A DNA stretch of 64,000 nt from Absidia repens (lineage: Eukaryota > Mucoromycota > Mucoromycetes > Mucorales > Cunninghamellaceae): the NCBI GenBank assembly GCA_002105175.1, contig MCGE01000030.1, positions 431,967 to 495,966 of the forward strand, in the 5' to 3' direction. Below are positions 1-12,790 of the stretch, piece after piece. Each line of letters opens with the position of its first letter. Within the stretch, counting starts at the first letter, position 1. The notes beneath the pieces are model-generated. The model saw nothing but the letters and a program-made list of their open reading frames with translations. It had not been told where the DNA came from and did no database searches. Both the position numbers and the translations under genes were made by a program.

Positions 1-59
1 ATATATATATTAGTGACATCTTTTTAAACTTTTTTTTTTTTTTTTTTTGACAATTCAAG

Positions 60-2725
60 GAAAATGCAAAAGACACAAAATCCGCGGCTATCAGTCGATT
101 CCTCAGTCAATTGGTGAAACTAGCAAACGGTCGACAACACAATGATTTATCTGAATACTCTGTCACTTCTGATCTTTGCCAATCTTGTCACTCAGTTTGT
201 GATAACCAATGTTATCGATTCCAATTAAATCGATGGCATGATCATTGTTTTGCCTGTTCTCAATGCTGTGGACGTTTGGGCGATGAATATCAGGCCTCCT
301 TTATTGACCTTGATAGTATGACTCTGCATTGCAAACATTGTGGCAACAAAGACACCATGGCTCAAGGTTTTGTAAAGGTCACCAAACTTCAACAATTCTC
401 TTTTCTTTTGCGTGTGGCACTGAAGCGACTATACCAGCTGTTGGATGTACCAGGTATTTAATACGACAAAAGCATATGAAAACGGAATATGATAATAGTA
501 TGCTTAACGCTTTCTTTATAGATCTTTCCAAGGCTCAATATGATAATCAATTCGGCAAGCAACTTGTATCTGGTCTCAAAGAAGATGGACATCCAACTAT
601 TAGTACTAAGAATTTACCAACGATTCCTGAACCTCCCGAAGAAAAGAACGCAATTCACCTTGGAGACATCAAAAGGACGAAATCGACTCACATGAACCGA
701 CATATTAGCAGCTCACGTCGTATTGCCAAACGATCCACACTCATGGAAACACCTAGCCCAACGTCCGCATACATCACCAGTCAACCAGAAACTAATAGCG
801 AACACTCTACAAGTTTAGCGATCGATATTCAACTCAGCAAAAATAACGATACGACACCAGTGACGACTAGTCCAACTTCAATGCATCCTCAACATGACCC
901 TTCACCTACACCTATTCCAACTGCTCAAATATCACCACCACTTCCTACTGATACCAATACGAAAAATGCGCTTGCACCACCGATAGCAGTTCCACACAGG
1001 CCTTCCCAAGATTATGTCAAAACCATACCAAAAGCGAAGTTTTATTATTTTGCGGAACTAGGATCACTGGACCATTACATGTTGAAACATATTGCTGTAC
1101 TTTATTTGAATGAACTGTTGAAGGACTATTTCTCTTTGGAAGAGCTGGCTGATTTAATTGACGATAAGAAGAACTCGACTCTTTGGGGAAAGTTTGTAAC
1201 AAGTCTCAAAACAGGTGGGAACAAGAAAACACATGCAAAAGGTAAGCAATACATAACCATTATAAGATGATATATTATTTCTAAGCCCTTTTTATTTTTT
1301 TATTTCTACAAAACTAGAAGGAACATTTGGTGTGCCATTGGAAATATTGGTGGAAAAAAATGGTGTTGATTCCAATCTCGGTGCCAGTCCAACTCGAATT
1401 CGTATTCCTTCCATTATCGAGGAAATCATTTTTGCAATGAAGCAAAAAGGTAAGATGAAAAAAAAGTTTCAGGCACGTATATGACTTGCAAGACAATTTG
1501 ATAACGTTTTTATTGTTATCTTATGTAGATGTTACTGTTGAAGGCATCTTCCGCAAAAATGGCAATATCAAACACCTCAAAGATTTGTGTGAAGAAATCG
1601 ACAAGAATCCAAACGACGTCAACCTTATGAATGAGAATGCCATACAATTGGCAGCTTTGATCAAAAAATTCCTAAGGGAAATGCCTGAACCATTATTGAC
1701 TTTCAAGCTACATCGACTCTTTACTGCCATTCAAAGTAAGTTGCGAAAAATCATAATTACGTACTCAAAAATCGCCTATAATTCACAGATCTCCTTACTG
1801 TTACTATTATTATTATTATTCTGTTAGAATTGGAAAAAGATACGGATCGAAAACGAGCAATGCACCTTGCCTGTTGCCTCTTACCAAAGACAAACCGGGA
1901 TACTATGGAAGTGCTTTTCTTATTTATACACTGGGTTTCAACTTTTGCTCATACAGAAAACGAAGCGGGCAATAAAATGGATCTCCTCAATTTGGCAACC
2001 ATGATCGCACCAAATCTCCTTTTTTCAAAAAGCAAGGAACCTATGAAGGATGATTCATTTGGTACTATCGATGCGGTGTTTTTGCTTTTGAAATTCCAAG
2101 AAGAATTTGCTACTGTAAGTTCTTTTTTAAAAAAAAAAAAATACTCGGCGTAGGATGATTCTAAACATGTCTATGATCTTTTTTATTTTCTATTTAACAG
2201 GTACCAGAGGACTTTGCACCAATGCTTGAAAACTTGACCTATGGTGAAGGGGATATGGAGCTCAATGTACGGCATATTTTGAAGAAATGTGAAGTGGTGA
2301 TGAAAATGGCACGGAACCAAACAGGGCGATTGGATCAGCATCAGGGACGACTGCCGTCTCCTCCAGCGTTACCTCGGCAGCATTCATCACCAGCAGCAGT
2401 ACCCACAACGTCGACTACCGGAAATTCAAACGCAGAACCGTTGTCACAGCCTCCATCAAATATGCCAGCGACTCATTTTACTGATCCATACCCAATTTCG
2501 ACCGACAACCATTCCATTGTCTCACCTAACTCTCCTCCATCTGCCGAAGGAGGATTGGATTTTTCACCACAGATGGACGCTACTCAATGCGATAAACAAG
2601 ACCCAATCTCCTCCTCTCCTCCTTCACTACCTGCTCCTCCTGCGCCCCATGTATTACTGCGCTCTCAGTCCTCTTCTCAATTTGATACCAACGACAGTAT
2701 TCGGAAACCCTCTTTACTTGTGTAG
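60..2725 (+). CDS. LIM domain / RhoGAP protein (Lrg1/Rga-like), 5' end outside window
   Basis: This is a Rho-family GTPase-activating protein, a type that switches off Rho1/Cdc42 in cell wall and polarity control. Exons are 60-453, 522-1241, 1318-1449, 1529-1735, 1828-2114 and 2201-2725; all junctions keep phase. An acceptor AG at 58-59 shows that upstream exons lie outside the window. The first exon encodes a LIM zinc-binding module (paired Cys pairs, CQSC, CFAC-like CSQC, CKHC) followed by the FLLRVALKRLY stretch that I associate with Lrg1-type proteins. A Ser/Thr/Pro-rich linker follows. The RhoGAP domain begins at GTFGVPLEILV (about 1320) and has the arginine-finger motif EGIFRKNG near 1545 and the LATMIAPNLL helix near 1990. 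The C-terminus is Pro/Ser-rich. An AATAAA lies at 2904. Family identity is firm; the exact ortholog (Lrg1 versus Rga1/2) is inferred. Confidence 0.88.
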
Positions 2726-4077
2726 TGTTGTTTGAATAGCTAGTATATTCTTATTTAGTTTTATTATTTCTTTTATTTTTTATATTCTTTTTATTATTTT
2801 TTTACCTTCCACTTTTTATCTATTTATACGTATTAAACCATGCTGTTGTTATTACCTTTTATTCTTTGTTTTTATGCTTTGTTTTTTATCTTTTGCCTCT
2901 TCTAATAAACAATGTGATTATCTTTGCTTCATTTGACCCGACCATGTTGATTGATTTTTTATATGTAGTTGGTTTTAGATTTGCTTTCCTTTAAATAGGG
3001 TTTGGCTAGTGCTGTGTATGGGAAAAGGAGGTTGTTTTTGGCGTGTGGATTTGTCAAAACAATATACTAGAATACTATGATGTGAAGGTGTTCGTGTACA
3101 TTGCCACGGTACTTTATGTTAAGCATCAAGACTTTCCGATAACTCCACAGAATATTTATTTTGGCATCATTGCACTAAAAAATTACATTCAGAAAAGTAT
3201 GACACTACAGAAGCCTAGGTAAAGTGTCGTAATTTATGATCTTTATATTTCCTAAACGAGGCGACCCGATCCTGTATCACTTCATAGCAAACATGCCTTC
3301 CACCTCCCAGTATACGGGCGATCTTTTTTTTTTTTTTTTTAATATGGTGTGGCCATGCTGCTTGCCCTATTTCATTCTCCGAACGGACTTCTATTTTCTA
3401 TGTCGAACGTTGTTTTCGCACAGGGCAGGATTCGCGTATATCATATTCGTACGAAGCTTTTTTTTTTTTTTTTTGGCTTTTGGAGGAGGGGGAGGGGGAG
3501 AGAGGGATTGAAGTAGATGAGCAACCAATTGGTTAGGTCTATGGTCTGCCTTTGTATGTAAGCAGACTCATTGTGTAGCTCCCAGATAACCAGCGTTTTG
3601 AACGTAGCATACATACCGTAAGGACTGATAAGGAGAAAGGAAGGATTAGATTAATATGAGCCTGAGCTAAGAAAACCCTTATGTTAGAATACTGTGAGTG
3701 TTATATCATACCATAGAATTTAAGTTTACCTGCTTGAAAAAGACGTTGATGAATGAATACACGCTCACGCTGATTTTCAATAATTCATTTACTGTGTGAA
3801 TACATTCCAAATGAGATATTTGATCTCTTTTTTATTTTTTGCAAGATATTCATCATGTCATTGCAGGGCATTTATTTTTTCCCATTTTGGCAGTTTAGCA
3901 AATAAAAAAAAAGTTTCTGTGATGAGAAAACTAGCCAAGCTGAGCCCTTTATTATATTTTTATTATTTTATTTTTTCTCTTTTTTTTTTCTCCCTTATTT
4001 TTTTTTTTTTTTCTTTTTGGTTTATTTAATTTTATACAGGTTCCTGGAACCTATTTTTATTTTATTCATTCATTATC
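2726..4077. other. intergenic: 3' UTR and AT-rich spacer
   Basis: The first part is the 3' UTR of the RhoGAP gene (AATAAA at 2904-2909). The rest is T-rich sequence with 15-20 nt T runs near 3325, 3460 and 3990, leading into the promoter of the next gene. I see no gene here; short T-rich open frames translate to Phe-rich nonsense. Confidence 0.6.
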
Positions 4078-6672
4078 ATGCCACATTTAGCATCAACCAT
4101 CTCTCCGACTACCACTAACGCTATTCTTTCCCATCCTCCTCCTTCTTCTGATGTACCCACAACAACTACACCACCTCCCAGTGGCTCTACCATTTTTAAT
4201 ACGACGAGCAATATCAACAATGTGCTAATGCAACCAGTGCCACCTCTTCAACCCCTTCCGCCTCTCAATCTCTCTGCTAATAATGGTGAAGAAATATCTA
4301 CTATCTTCGTCGTTGGCTTTCCTGAAGATATGCTGGAGCGAGAATTCCAAAATATGTTTATCTTTTCTCCTGGATTCGAAGCTGCTACTCTGAAGATACC
4401 AAACAAAGACCAGGAAGATGACCTGATACTCAACAATAGCAACAACGTCAATGGTGCAAGTGACAACAGTGAAGATACAGGCAACCATGCTAGTATTGAT
4501 GGAAATGAACCGAATGGTAGCAATAGTAGCAACAAAATGACTACCACTACTTACAACTATAACAATAGTAGTATGCGCAAACAAATTGTAAGTTTAAGAA
4601 AAACTCATCCTGCTACATTCATCATCACAAATTTAGCTCACTCTTCATGTTTCATGTATGACTCTTTTTTTATTGTTTTTTTTTATATTTTTTTATTACT
4701 TTTATTTAGATTGGATTCGCAAAATTCCGGAATCGTATAGAAGCATTGGAAGCTAGGGATATCATCAATGGTCGGAAGGTCGATGCTGAAAAAGGATCTG
4801 TGCTCAAAGCTGAGATGGCCAAAAAGAATCTGCATACAAAACGGGGATTATCATTGGAACCTTTGCAACAACAACAAGTGGTACTAGGCTTTCCAACTCA
4901 GGCATTCCCTCCACCAATCAACCCACCGTCATATCCTAATGTATCACAACAACAGTTGGTGCCGCAACATCAACCAACTCCTCCTCCTCCTTTGACTTCA
5001 CCAATCACAAATACTCCAAGTTTATCAACATCAGCATCGGTATCAGTAACACCAACGCCATCAACAGTAGCAACTGCACCATCGACAACAAGGACAATTC
5101 GGTTCAATACATCTAATGCAATTCACCATGCTGCTTACGAAGCATTTTATTCGGTACCTTCTTCTGATAGCATTGACCTATTCTCTTCTGTGACCTCTCC
5201 TACTGCTGCAAGCGGTGATCATCTCTCTTCAGACCTCTTTTCTCCTACCGTAGCTACTGGATCCTCCTCAACAGCATTCATGTTTTCGCCTAGTTCAAAT
5301 CGGACTCTGTCGTCGTCTTCATTTGATTTACGTACGTCTTCTGTCGGTGATATTTTCAATTCGACCCCATCTTCTCATCACCCTTCGTCGTCTACTCACT
5401 TCCCCTTATCATCATCCTTATCCTCATCATCAGCAGCTATCCGAGGATCTGGATTCAATACAAATGCGCACCGGTTGTCATCAAAACATATCTTCGATAT
5501 GGATAAGGATACAACTTACTTATCGAAATCAACACCCACCAGTCACTTCTTCCCTTTGCACGACGGCATCATTCATCCAACATCTTTGGCATCAACAGCA
5601 TCGTCCTCATCATCAGCAGCATCATCTTTATCGTCAATCCATCATCCGCATTATTCTCAACCAGCCACCAATGCATTCAATCACAACAACAATCCAGGGT
5701 CCAGCACTAATGTCAGCGGTCTATCGAGTGTCATGGAAGAAACTGGCGATGGATCCACACCTACAACACCGCCTGAAAGTATGGACATTGAAAACAAGGA
5801 TGGTTTTACTCCTTCATGGCAGACACAACAACACCGATCATCTTTGGCAAATGTGGACATGACAGATATTCATCAGCGTGTCAATGGATTAGCCATCAAC
5901 GTCAACACAGCTCATTCCTCCAATTTGGTCAAGGGCATGCCACCATCCTTCTCCGCGTGTATCAGCAACAATGACACCACCAATAAATTGACATCGCCTA
6001 CAGGTACAGCTACATATGCACCACCACCACCGCCACCAACAGCAGCAATGATGATGACGAATAACACCGACAGCAGCAATGGCAATAGCAACGGATTGCT
6101 TCGAAATTACAATGGTAATGGGGTAATTATTGGCAGCACCAACCCAGCGGATCAGAACCCACCATGCAATACTCTTTATGTTGGCAACCTCCCACCAAAC
6201 ACCAATGAAGATGAACTGAAGCAAATGTTTTCAAAGTGTTATGGCTACAAGCGTCTCTCCTTTCGTAATAAGGCCAATGGACCAATGTGTTTTGTTGAAT
6301 TTGTCGATGTCATGTGTGCCACGCAAGCCCTCCAAGATTTATATGGCAATCCTCTTAGCAATTCTGTCAAGGGTGGAATTCGGTTATCATTCAGTAAAAA
6401 TCCATTGGTAAGTCCAATCCAAAGTATACATACAAAACAACTTTTTTTTTTTTTTTTTTTTGAAGAAAATAAGAAAATGACTTTTTTTTTTTTTTTTGGT
6501 TTTGCTTTCATAGGGTGTCCGGCAGCAACCGCCTATGGCAGGCCCTAACACGATGTTTGTCACCACTCCCCCTCCATCAGCATCCAATATGAACTTTGGT
6601 CTTATTAATGGGTTCCCACCAATGAACTATACTCGACGTGAAAGTATGACCTTTGATCCACAGCTATCTTGA
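4078..6672 (+). CDS. Whi3-type RNA-binding protein with two RRM-like domains
   Basis: Whi3 proteins bind mRNAs such as G1 cyclin transcripts and form condensates through Q/N-rich segments. Exons are 4078-4587, 4710-6407 and 6514-6672, giving 788 residues with phase preserved. The N-terminal RRM-like domain has RNP2 IFVVGF near residue 75, an Asn/Ser-rich insertion inside the domain, and RNP1 IIGFAKF across intron 1. The middle is a long Ser/Gln/Asn/Pro-rich region. The C-terminal RRM (about residues 650-735) has [25 protein letters not shown] and [15 protein letters not shown], a signature I recognise from Whi3 orthologs. The second intron contains a T tract. The start is the first ATG of the open frame, after a T-rich leader with a possible 5' UTR intron (TTATACAG near 4040). 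AATAAA is at 6989. The family call is strong; the targets are inferred from the family. Confidence 0.9.
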
Positions 6673-7127
6673 ACTGTCAATTACATTGTTTTTTTTTTGG
6701 ATTCCACTACTTCCATGATTCTTTATTATTGTTTAGCATCCATCCTTTTATTTTGTTAGTTAGTTTTTATATAATTTTCTTTATTACACATATATTGCGC
6801 TTCCACACTCGTTTTCTTCTTTACTGAACTCCATCTCTTTCCCTTTATATTTATTCCTTTTCATTTGACCATTCACCATCCACAGTTACCAAAGATACAT
6901 GCATCACATATATTCATTTTATCATTATCATCTACTTTCTTTTTGACGTTATATTTATCCATATCCACTTTTTTATCTCTATTTATCAATAAAATCAAAC
7001 AAACCATATGATATTCGTCCTTGGATCTATATACATATACTTTGAATAAAAAAACGTCCTTTATTAATACGTTGCATGACTATAAAATATTATCAGAAAG
7101 AGTCTGGTTGTAAGAAGGGAGGAATGG

Positions 7128-7161
<34 letters not shown>

Positions 7162-7708
7162 TACAACTATGGTGCAGTTCAGCAGGGTCATAAGGCATGG
7201 CTACTACACCTTAATCCATTGATATGGTTGGTTGAGCAGTGATATGTCTTTAGTGTGCAGGGCGTGATGAAGATAGATACAGTGGGTGAGTTAGGAAGCA
7301 AATGTTTAGTAAGACACTCACAAAACAACTACCAGCTACAATAGTGACATGGCTGATTATACAATGATTCAGGGGATTGTTAATAAGAAGGCTCAATTTC
7401 TTGAAGCATTTTGTGGTAGGTACTAAAACTAAAGGCGAGGGGCTCATTGTAAAGGGAAAGATATATAGAAAGAGGCATGTGGGAGAATAAAGTGAGATCC
7501 AAGTAATGATCAACATTAATCTAAAGGGACAATAGTAAAATGGGCGCTAATATAATGTATAAAGTATGGGAAAGGTTAAAATGAACTCTGTTATTGAAGC
7601 ACAACAACAGTCAATAATTATCAAAAGGGTTGATGGATGTAAAAATGAGATCTATTGTACAAATCATGAAACGGACTAACAGGGAGTTTTTCATTGAAGG
7701 ATGTAAAG
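6673..7708. other. intergenic: Whi3 3' UTR, TG microsatellite, no gene seen
   Basis: This holds the Whi3 3' UTR (AATAAA 6989-6994) and a pure (TG)16 microsatellite at 7129-7160. The following AT-rich stretch has only short open frames with no recognisable protein signal. Confidence 0.5.
7129..7160. repeat. (TG)16 microsatellite
   Basis: Uninterrupted dinucleotide repeat, 16 units. Confidence 0.95.
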
Positions 7709-8040
7709 AAGACATATTTTATTCAGATATTGGTACAAACTATGTACAAACTAACAACAAACTAAGCTAATGAAGGGTCCAAAATGCCAGCTGAAGGTGG
7801 CGTTAAATCCTGAATCCAAAATGAAAGGGTTTCCCAATGTATGTTGTAATCCTTGCTCTGGAAACTCTTCTAAATTAGTCCTGACACTATTCTAAGCACA
7901 TCATAAACTCAATGAAGTTGAATGATGAAGAAAAAACAGAAGAAAAAAAGTAAACGAAGCAAATAAATAAATAAATAAAATTCACGTGGGCGGGATCTAA
8001 AATATTTCCCGTGGCTTCTCGGTGAGCTACAGGTCGAAAA
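7709..8040 (-). repeat. SINE-like repeat, copy A (full length with head)
   Basis: Read on the minus strand, it begins with a tRNA-like head (GTAGCTCACCGAG near 8030, then TTTTAGATCCCGCC near 7995), followed by a T-rich stretch, GTCAGGACTA, the conserved core GGGAAACCCTTTCATTTTGG (about 7816-7840), tail TTAGTTTGT repeats and finally AATAAAATATGTC near 7713. It matches the other copies in this window in the same order of blocks. Confidence 0.7.
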
Positions 8041-8725
8041 TATTTTTCTTCTCGCTGTAAAATATACGAAGGAAGATTTCAGGAGACCACTTTCTTGCTG
8101 GGTATATTAGGGATATACACTTCAGAATAGCGATATTATCCACAATAACCATGTAATCTCGCTTTCCTGTTGATAACGTTGTTGTTGATTCTTGCTGCAC
8201 TAGGTACTTTCCGTGAGTGCCAATCTTATTCCGTTCTTTCTGAACTGCACACTACGTGATCAGCAGCTAGTATACCCGCAAAAATGATTGGATGGAAATT
8301 GAGCAATGCATTGTAGGGAACTGATTTCATACTGCTGTCGTGATGCAGTGGCAGTCTTCATATCATATTGTTGTAGCTTGTGTGTTTTATATAACAACCA
8401 ACAATTACCCAACATTGTGCCATATTCCCACTAAATAATAAGTGGGCTTGATGGCCTGAGTTAAAGCGGAAACGCAAAAATAAATACTTCAAAATATCAA
8501 TCCAGGTGTAGGTAGGTCTCGGTTCACCCTGAATATGATACATCGTAACTTATCTATCATACATACTACAGTATCACTTTTAATTGAATTAGTTCTCCAA
8601 AATAATTTCCGGAAATGACTGTATGATACGTCAAAGCTAAATGAAGGTCTTTTTTTAGACCCCCCCAAATCAAATAAACTTATTTAATTCAGAATACTCG
8701 TAGAATTCATACTGGTGTCTAATTG
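8041..8725. other. intergenic, possible remains upstream of a nuclease fragment
   Basis: AT-rich sequence with no convincing coding frame on either strand. It lies directly upstream of the TnpB/Fanzor-like fragment, so it might contain more of that element beyond recognition, but I cannot identify any nuclease motif in it. Confidence 0.35.
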
Positions 8726-8742
8726 GTTTTATTATTGACACA

Positions 8743-9192
8743 TGTAGGAAATGGAAGAAGACGCCTACCGACAACGACAATGACAAGGTGCCAGTTTTCG
8801 TCTGGGAAGACGTGAAGTTTGGGCGAAATGGAAAGGGTGCTGGGCATTTGGCGGATGCATGCCGACAACATCTATTGAATGCTGAAAAATCTGAAAAACT
8901 TGTTGGCATCAATATGGGCGATTACATGACCTACCAGGTTTGCTCCGATTGTGGTCATCGATCTTTATCGAACGAGGTGATTTGTGGGCCAGGACAGCAC
9001 GCGAAGCGTATGTATCCAGTGTCAGTATGCAATCACTGCAACACTGTCTGCCAACGTAATATAAATACCTCTACAATATCCGTTTTCTGTTCTACAACTT
9101 TGCCACCACTGGACGGTGACCTGGACTTCTGGAAAGACCAACAACCAACCAATGACCTGCATAACAAATATGCATTGATGTTTACAGTGTAA
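8743..9192 (+). pseudogene. TnpB/Fanzor-like RNA-guided nuclease, C-terminal remnant
   Basis: The open frame ends with TAA at 9190-9192. It encodes RKWKKTPTDNDND, then VPVFVWEDVKFGRNGKGAGH, then VGINMGDYMTYQVCSDCGH, and after a 20-residue spacer VCNHCNTVCQRNINTS. The order matches the C-terminus of eukaryotic Fanzor/TnpB proteins: a beta-strand, a region with a Glu/Asp-Tyr-x-Thr-x-x-x-Cys-x-x-Cys ribbon, a second Cys-x-x-Cys, then R-D-x-N-A, whose Asp is the last RuvC catalytic residue. Here that Asp is Asn (QRNIN) and the following Ala is Thr, so the nuclease should be dead. No full RuvC-I or RuvC-II part is visible upstream, and no in-frame ATG precedes the fragment. An AG acceptor at 8746-8747 could start an exon. 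It could instead be another zinc-ribbon protein; I consider the TnpB family the best match. Confidence 0.5.
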
Positions 9193-9195
9193 GCT

Positions 9196-9198
<3 letters not shown>

Positions 9199-9236
<38 letters not shown>
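9199..9236. repeat. poly(A) tract, about 38 nt
   Basis: Long A run directly after the nuclease remnant and directly before the promoter-proximal repeat shared with the Grc3 gene. The second copy of that repeat (29943) is also preceded by an A run of about 27 nt. Confidence 0.9.
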
Positions 9237-9237
<1 letters not shown>

Positions 9238-9465
9238 TACTTCATTTTGGATTTACTTCTTCTTACCTCTTTCCGATGTTCCTCTCATTTGCCGTCATCT
9301 TCATCATCATCTGCTTCAATTTTACTTGGTCATGTCCCAATTTTTATTTTACCCCATCTCTTTTTACTTTACATCATCTCAATTTTATTTTCTCCCCTCT
9401 CAATTTTATTTTATACTCCGTCCCAGTTTATATTCCCTTGATCCTCAATTACTAGTTTAAAAAAA
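9237..9465 (+). repeat. promoter-proximal repeat P, copy 1 (upstream of ENPP gene)
   Basis: Pyrimidine-rich 230 bp block that is similar along its whole length to 29943-30190. Shared blocks include GTTCCTCTCATTTGCCGTCA, TTTTACATC, CTCAATTTTATTTT and TTATATTCCCTTG. Its start lies 285 bp before the ENPP start codon; the other copy starts 293 bp before the Grc3 start codon, in the same orientation. Confidence 0.75.
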
Positions 9466-9521
9466 CTAGATATTTTTGGGTCGTATTTTTACTTTCTAAT
9501 CCAATCCTGATTACTTTGTAA

Positions 9522-11478
9522 ATGAACACCATGTACCAAGATGATTTACCATTGAAAAGTATACCAGTAGAAACTACTTCCAATACTGCGGACGCTGAAT
9601 ATAACGCTCGCCCTGTTGAAGAACATGAAGAACACGATCAACATAGTGAACATGCCCGTTTATTGAATGATGAAGACAGTTGCGATGAAGATGGATATGA
9701 AAACCCTGACCACGCTGCTGCCACTTACTATAATTGTTTTTCTGTGCTTTGGGTAATATGAAATAGGAATTCAAGCAAAATGAATCGAAAAAACACTCAA
9801 CGTTTTTATGACCTACTTTAGAGAGATCGGACGATACGATACATCCTGATGGGCGTCCTGATTGGCGTCGGCTTCTTTATATTCCGTATCACACTGGCTT
9901 TGTTGGCACATAAACATGGACATCACCAACGACCAGCTGAAAGACTATATCATAATGGAACAGAATATTTTGCTTCGACTGTCATATTGGTGTCTTTGGA
10001 TGGATTCAAACCGGATTATCTTAAATTAAATGTATCACCACATTTGGATCAGCTTGGTAAGATACACAAGATACAGCACTGAGATTGTACTGACCCTATC
10101 AATTTGATACGTCTATTTAGCAAGTGATGGTGTGCAGGCTGATTATATGTATCCAGCCTTCCCGGTAAGATTCATTCTACTCTGTCAGTAGGTTCCTTTT
10201 GTTAACTTGGCTCACTCTTCGTTTATATTCTTTATTTAGTCACTCACATTTCCTAATCATTGGACAATGGTAACTGGTTTGCATCCTGAATCTCATGGTA
10301 TTGTTGCCAATGATTTTTATGACCCGGTTTTAAAGCAAAGATTTCAGCACTGGAATACTTCTTCATCCACGAATCCTCATTGGTGGCAAGTAGCTGATCC
10401 AGTATGTGGCAAAAATAAAAAATAAAAATAGAAATAGATAGGGGCTGGAATGATGAAATTGACTTCTCCTTTCTTTTCAGATTTGGAAAACATGTAGCCA
10501 CTTCAATCGTCTGACAGCATCCGTAATGTGGCCTGGATCAGAAGCCGTTGCACCAACTTACCTTTATCCATTCGATTCAACAAAGACACCTAGCGAAATT
10601 ATGGATTTGACTCTGGAGTTGATTGATATGCCTTACAAGGTACGACCTCAATTTATATCTGTACACGTGTCTCAAGCGGATTCTGTTGGCCATGGATCAG
10701 GACCCGATAGCGACGATATCAAATCGACAGTGCAAATGATTGATCAAGCTATTGGGCAGCTCATGGATGGGATCAAGCAACGTCATGTGGAAGAACATGC
10801 TCATATTATAGTGGTAAAAATGATTCTCTGCCGTATATTTTCATTGATGTGTACTCAAATTAGCTATATGCATCTATAAATCACTAGGTCAGCGATCATG
10901 GTATGGCAAGAACTGATAAGTACATTTATTACGACGACATCCTATCATCGAAATCACTTTCTTTCCTACGACACCGGGAAGGATGGCCATTGTTGGATCT
11001 TCGACCTAATGATGATGCCCCTGCGGATGCTATACAACAAATCTACAACGAAATGGCTACGTACCTAGACCATCACCCGAAGGACGCCCATTATAAAGTT
11101 TATCTCAAGGAGGATGTGCCTCCACACTATCACTATCGCAACAATGAAAGAATAGCTCCTATTGTCACAATCCCTGATACTGGCTATGCATTTCTCAACC
11201 ACAATACGACAGATCCCTCCTCTGGCATCACTCAACAACCCAAAGGCATGCATGGATACGACATTCTCGACCCTGATATGTTGGCTATTTTTATGGCGAA
11301 GGGACCCAAGGTTGACCGGTGGTTCCCTCCTACTAGCACTGATGCTCCTCGTAATAGGCGATTGGTACCTTTCCACAATGTCGAAGTGTATGAATTCTTG
11401 ACTGAACTGATGAATATTGATGCAAATCCAAATAATGGAACTTTGAACGGCAAACTCGTGCTGAAACAGGATTCATAA
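9522..11478 (+). CDS. ectonucleotide pyrophosphatase/phosphodiesterase (ENPP/Npp1-like)
   Basis: This is a type II membrane phosphodiesterase of the alkaline phosphatase superfamily that cleaves nucleotide pyrophosphate or phosphodiester bonds outside the cytosol. Exons are 9522-9752, 9822-10056, 10121-10164, 10240-10401, 10481-10813 and 10888-11478; 531 residues, all phases consistent. An acidic cytoplasmic tail (about 80 residues) precedes one membrane helix (YILMGVLIGVGFFIFRITLA). Two-metal residues are visible: VSLDGFKPDYL (Asp), PSLTFPNHW with the nucleophile Thr, QADSVGHGSGPDSDD (Asp, His), VVSDHGM (Asp, His) and PKGMHGYD (His). PESHGIVANDFYDP is a family signature. All catalytic positions appear intact, so it should be active. 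AATAAA is near 11679. Yeast Npp1/Npp2 are the expected relatives; the substrate in this organism is unknown. Confidence 0.92.
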
Positions 11479-12482
11479 TGTATTAGTATTAGCTTTCTCT
11501 ATCTGCTCCCAATCTACCTCCCCCCTCCCTTTTTTTTTTTTACTTATTTGTATACCCTATCCTCTCCAATTCGCTCTGATATCTTTTTATATTTTTACTT
11601 TTTTTTTTCTTTCTTTTTATTCCCTTCCACGGTACGCAAATACAAATACAGTATAATGGTTTTATATGCATTTTATTGAAATAAAAAAAGTTACACTCGA
11701 CCTTTCAACCCTAGTTAGCAATTGTTGCTTATACAGCATGTAGATTTTTTTTTCTCTTGATTTGTATTATCATAAATAGACAAGCTAGCCATTTTTTGAC
11801 ACATTTACTATTTCAAAATCAGATTAGTAACATGCACAAAATTTATTTGAAATGGACAACAACTATAATACGTATGGTGCATTTCATCAAGAATCGGCAT
11901 TATTTTAACTCAGCTTTGAACTGCTAAATCTTTGAAAAATAAAAATATCAATAAAAAAAACTTGAACTATCATTTTTAAAGTCATTAAGAATATTTATTG
12001 ACGTTTATATTTTTCTATGCCTTGTGAAAAAAAAAAAAAAAAAAAAAATTAATGGTTCAAAGTTGGTCGGTGTTCGGACATTTTGGCTGGTGAACCTCGA
12101 AATTGAAATGATCCTAGACAAGGAAAAATTCCAAAAATGGTACGCGTTTATTTGTTATTTAAACGTCGATGTTACCCAATGAGGGAGGAATACTGGTTCT
12201 GTTTTGTACAGTACCTATAGTCGTATTGGCTTTAATGATTAGCTCGTTTTTTTTGTTATCACACTCACAATCACGCGTACGATCACAAAAAGAAAGGATT
12301 GCTTAATATTTGATGGGTCTGATGGTAGAGACTGATGGTTCAAAAAAAGATATGTTTTATTGAAGTATGAGTAAACTCTAGAAGAATTACTAACCAAATA
12401 AAAAAGGGGAGGGTGTAAAAGGGTATCTAAGTATAAGATAGACTAAAACTATGATAAAGCAAGCAATGGGAAAAAATAATAC
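11479..12482. other. intergenic between convergent genes, no gene seen
   Basis: This is the 3' UTR of the ENPP gene followed by AT-rich spacer with an A run of about 20 nt near 12030. No coding signal or RNA gene was recognised. Confidence 0.5.
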
Positions 12483-12790
12483 ATATTTTATTCAGATAAA
12501 AATAAGCCAAGACAGTGGCTAAAGAATGCCATTCCAAGAGACTAATCTCGTTGCAACGGGAGATCTTGAATCCAAAATGAAAGGGTTTCCTCATGTATCT
12601 TGTATGTCCCTTGCTAAAATCCCTCTGTTTCTATGTCTAATACTAGTCTAATATACATCTAACCTCATCGTAACCGCATGAGTGTTCAATGGGGTTGACA
12701 GAAAAAAAAAAAAAAGAAAGGCAGCGAGAGCAAAAATTACTTTATTCATGCGGAATTTGAATCCCCAAAATTGAAGAGAATCAAGCTTCA
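12483..12790 (-). repeat. SINE-like repeat, copy B (with B-box-like head)
   Basis: On the minus strand the block GGGGATTCAAATTCCGC (about 12750-12768) resembles a Pol III B box. It is followed by a T-rich stretch, the core GGAAACCCTTTCATTTTGGA (about 12573-12595) and AATAAAATATGT near 12488. It lies downstream of the PC-esterase gene in the same orientation. Confidence 0.65.
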
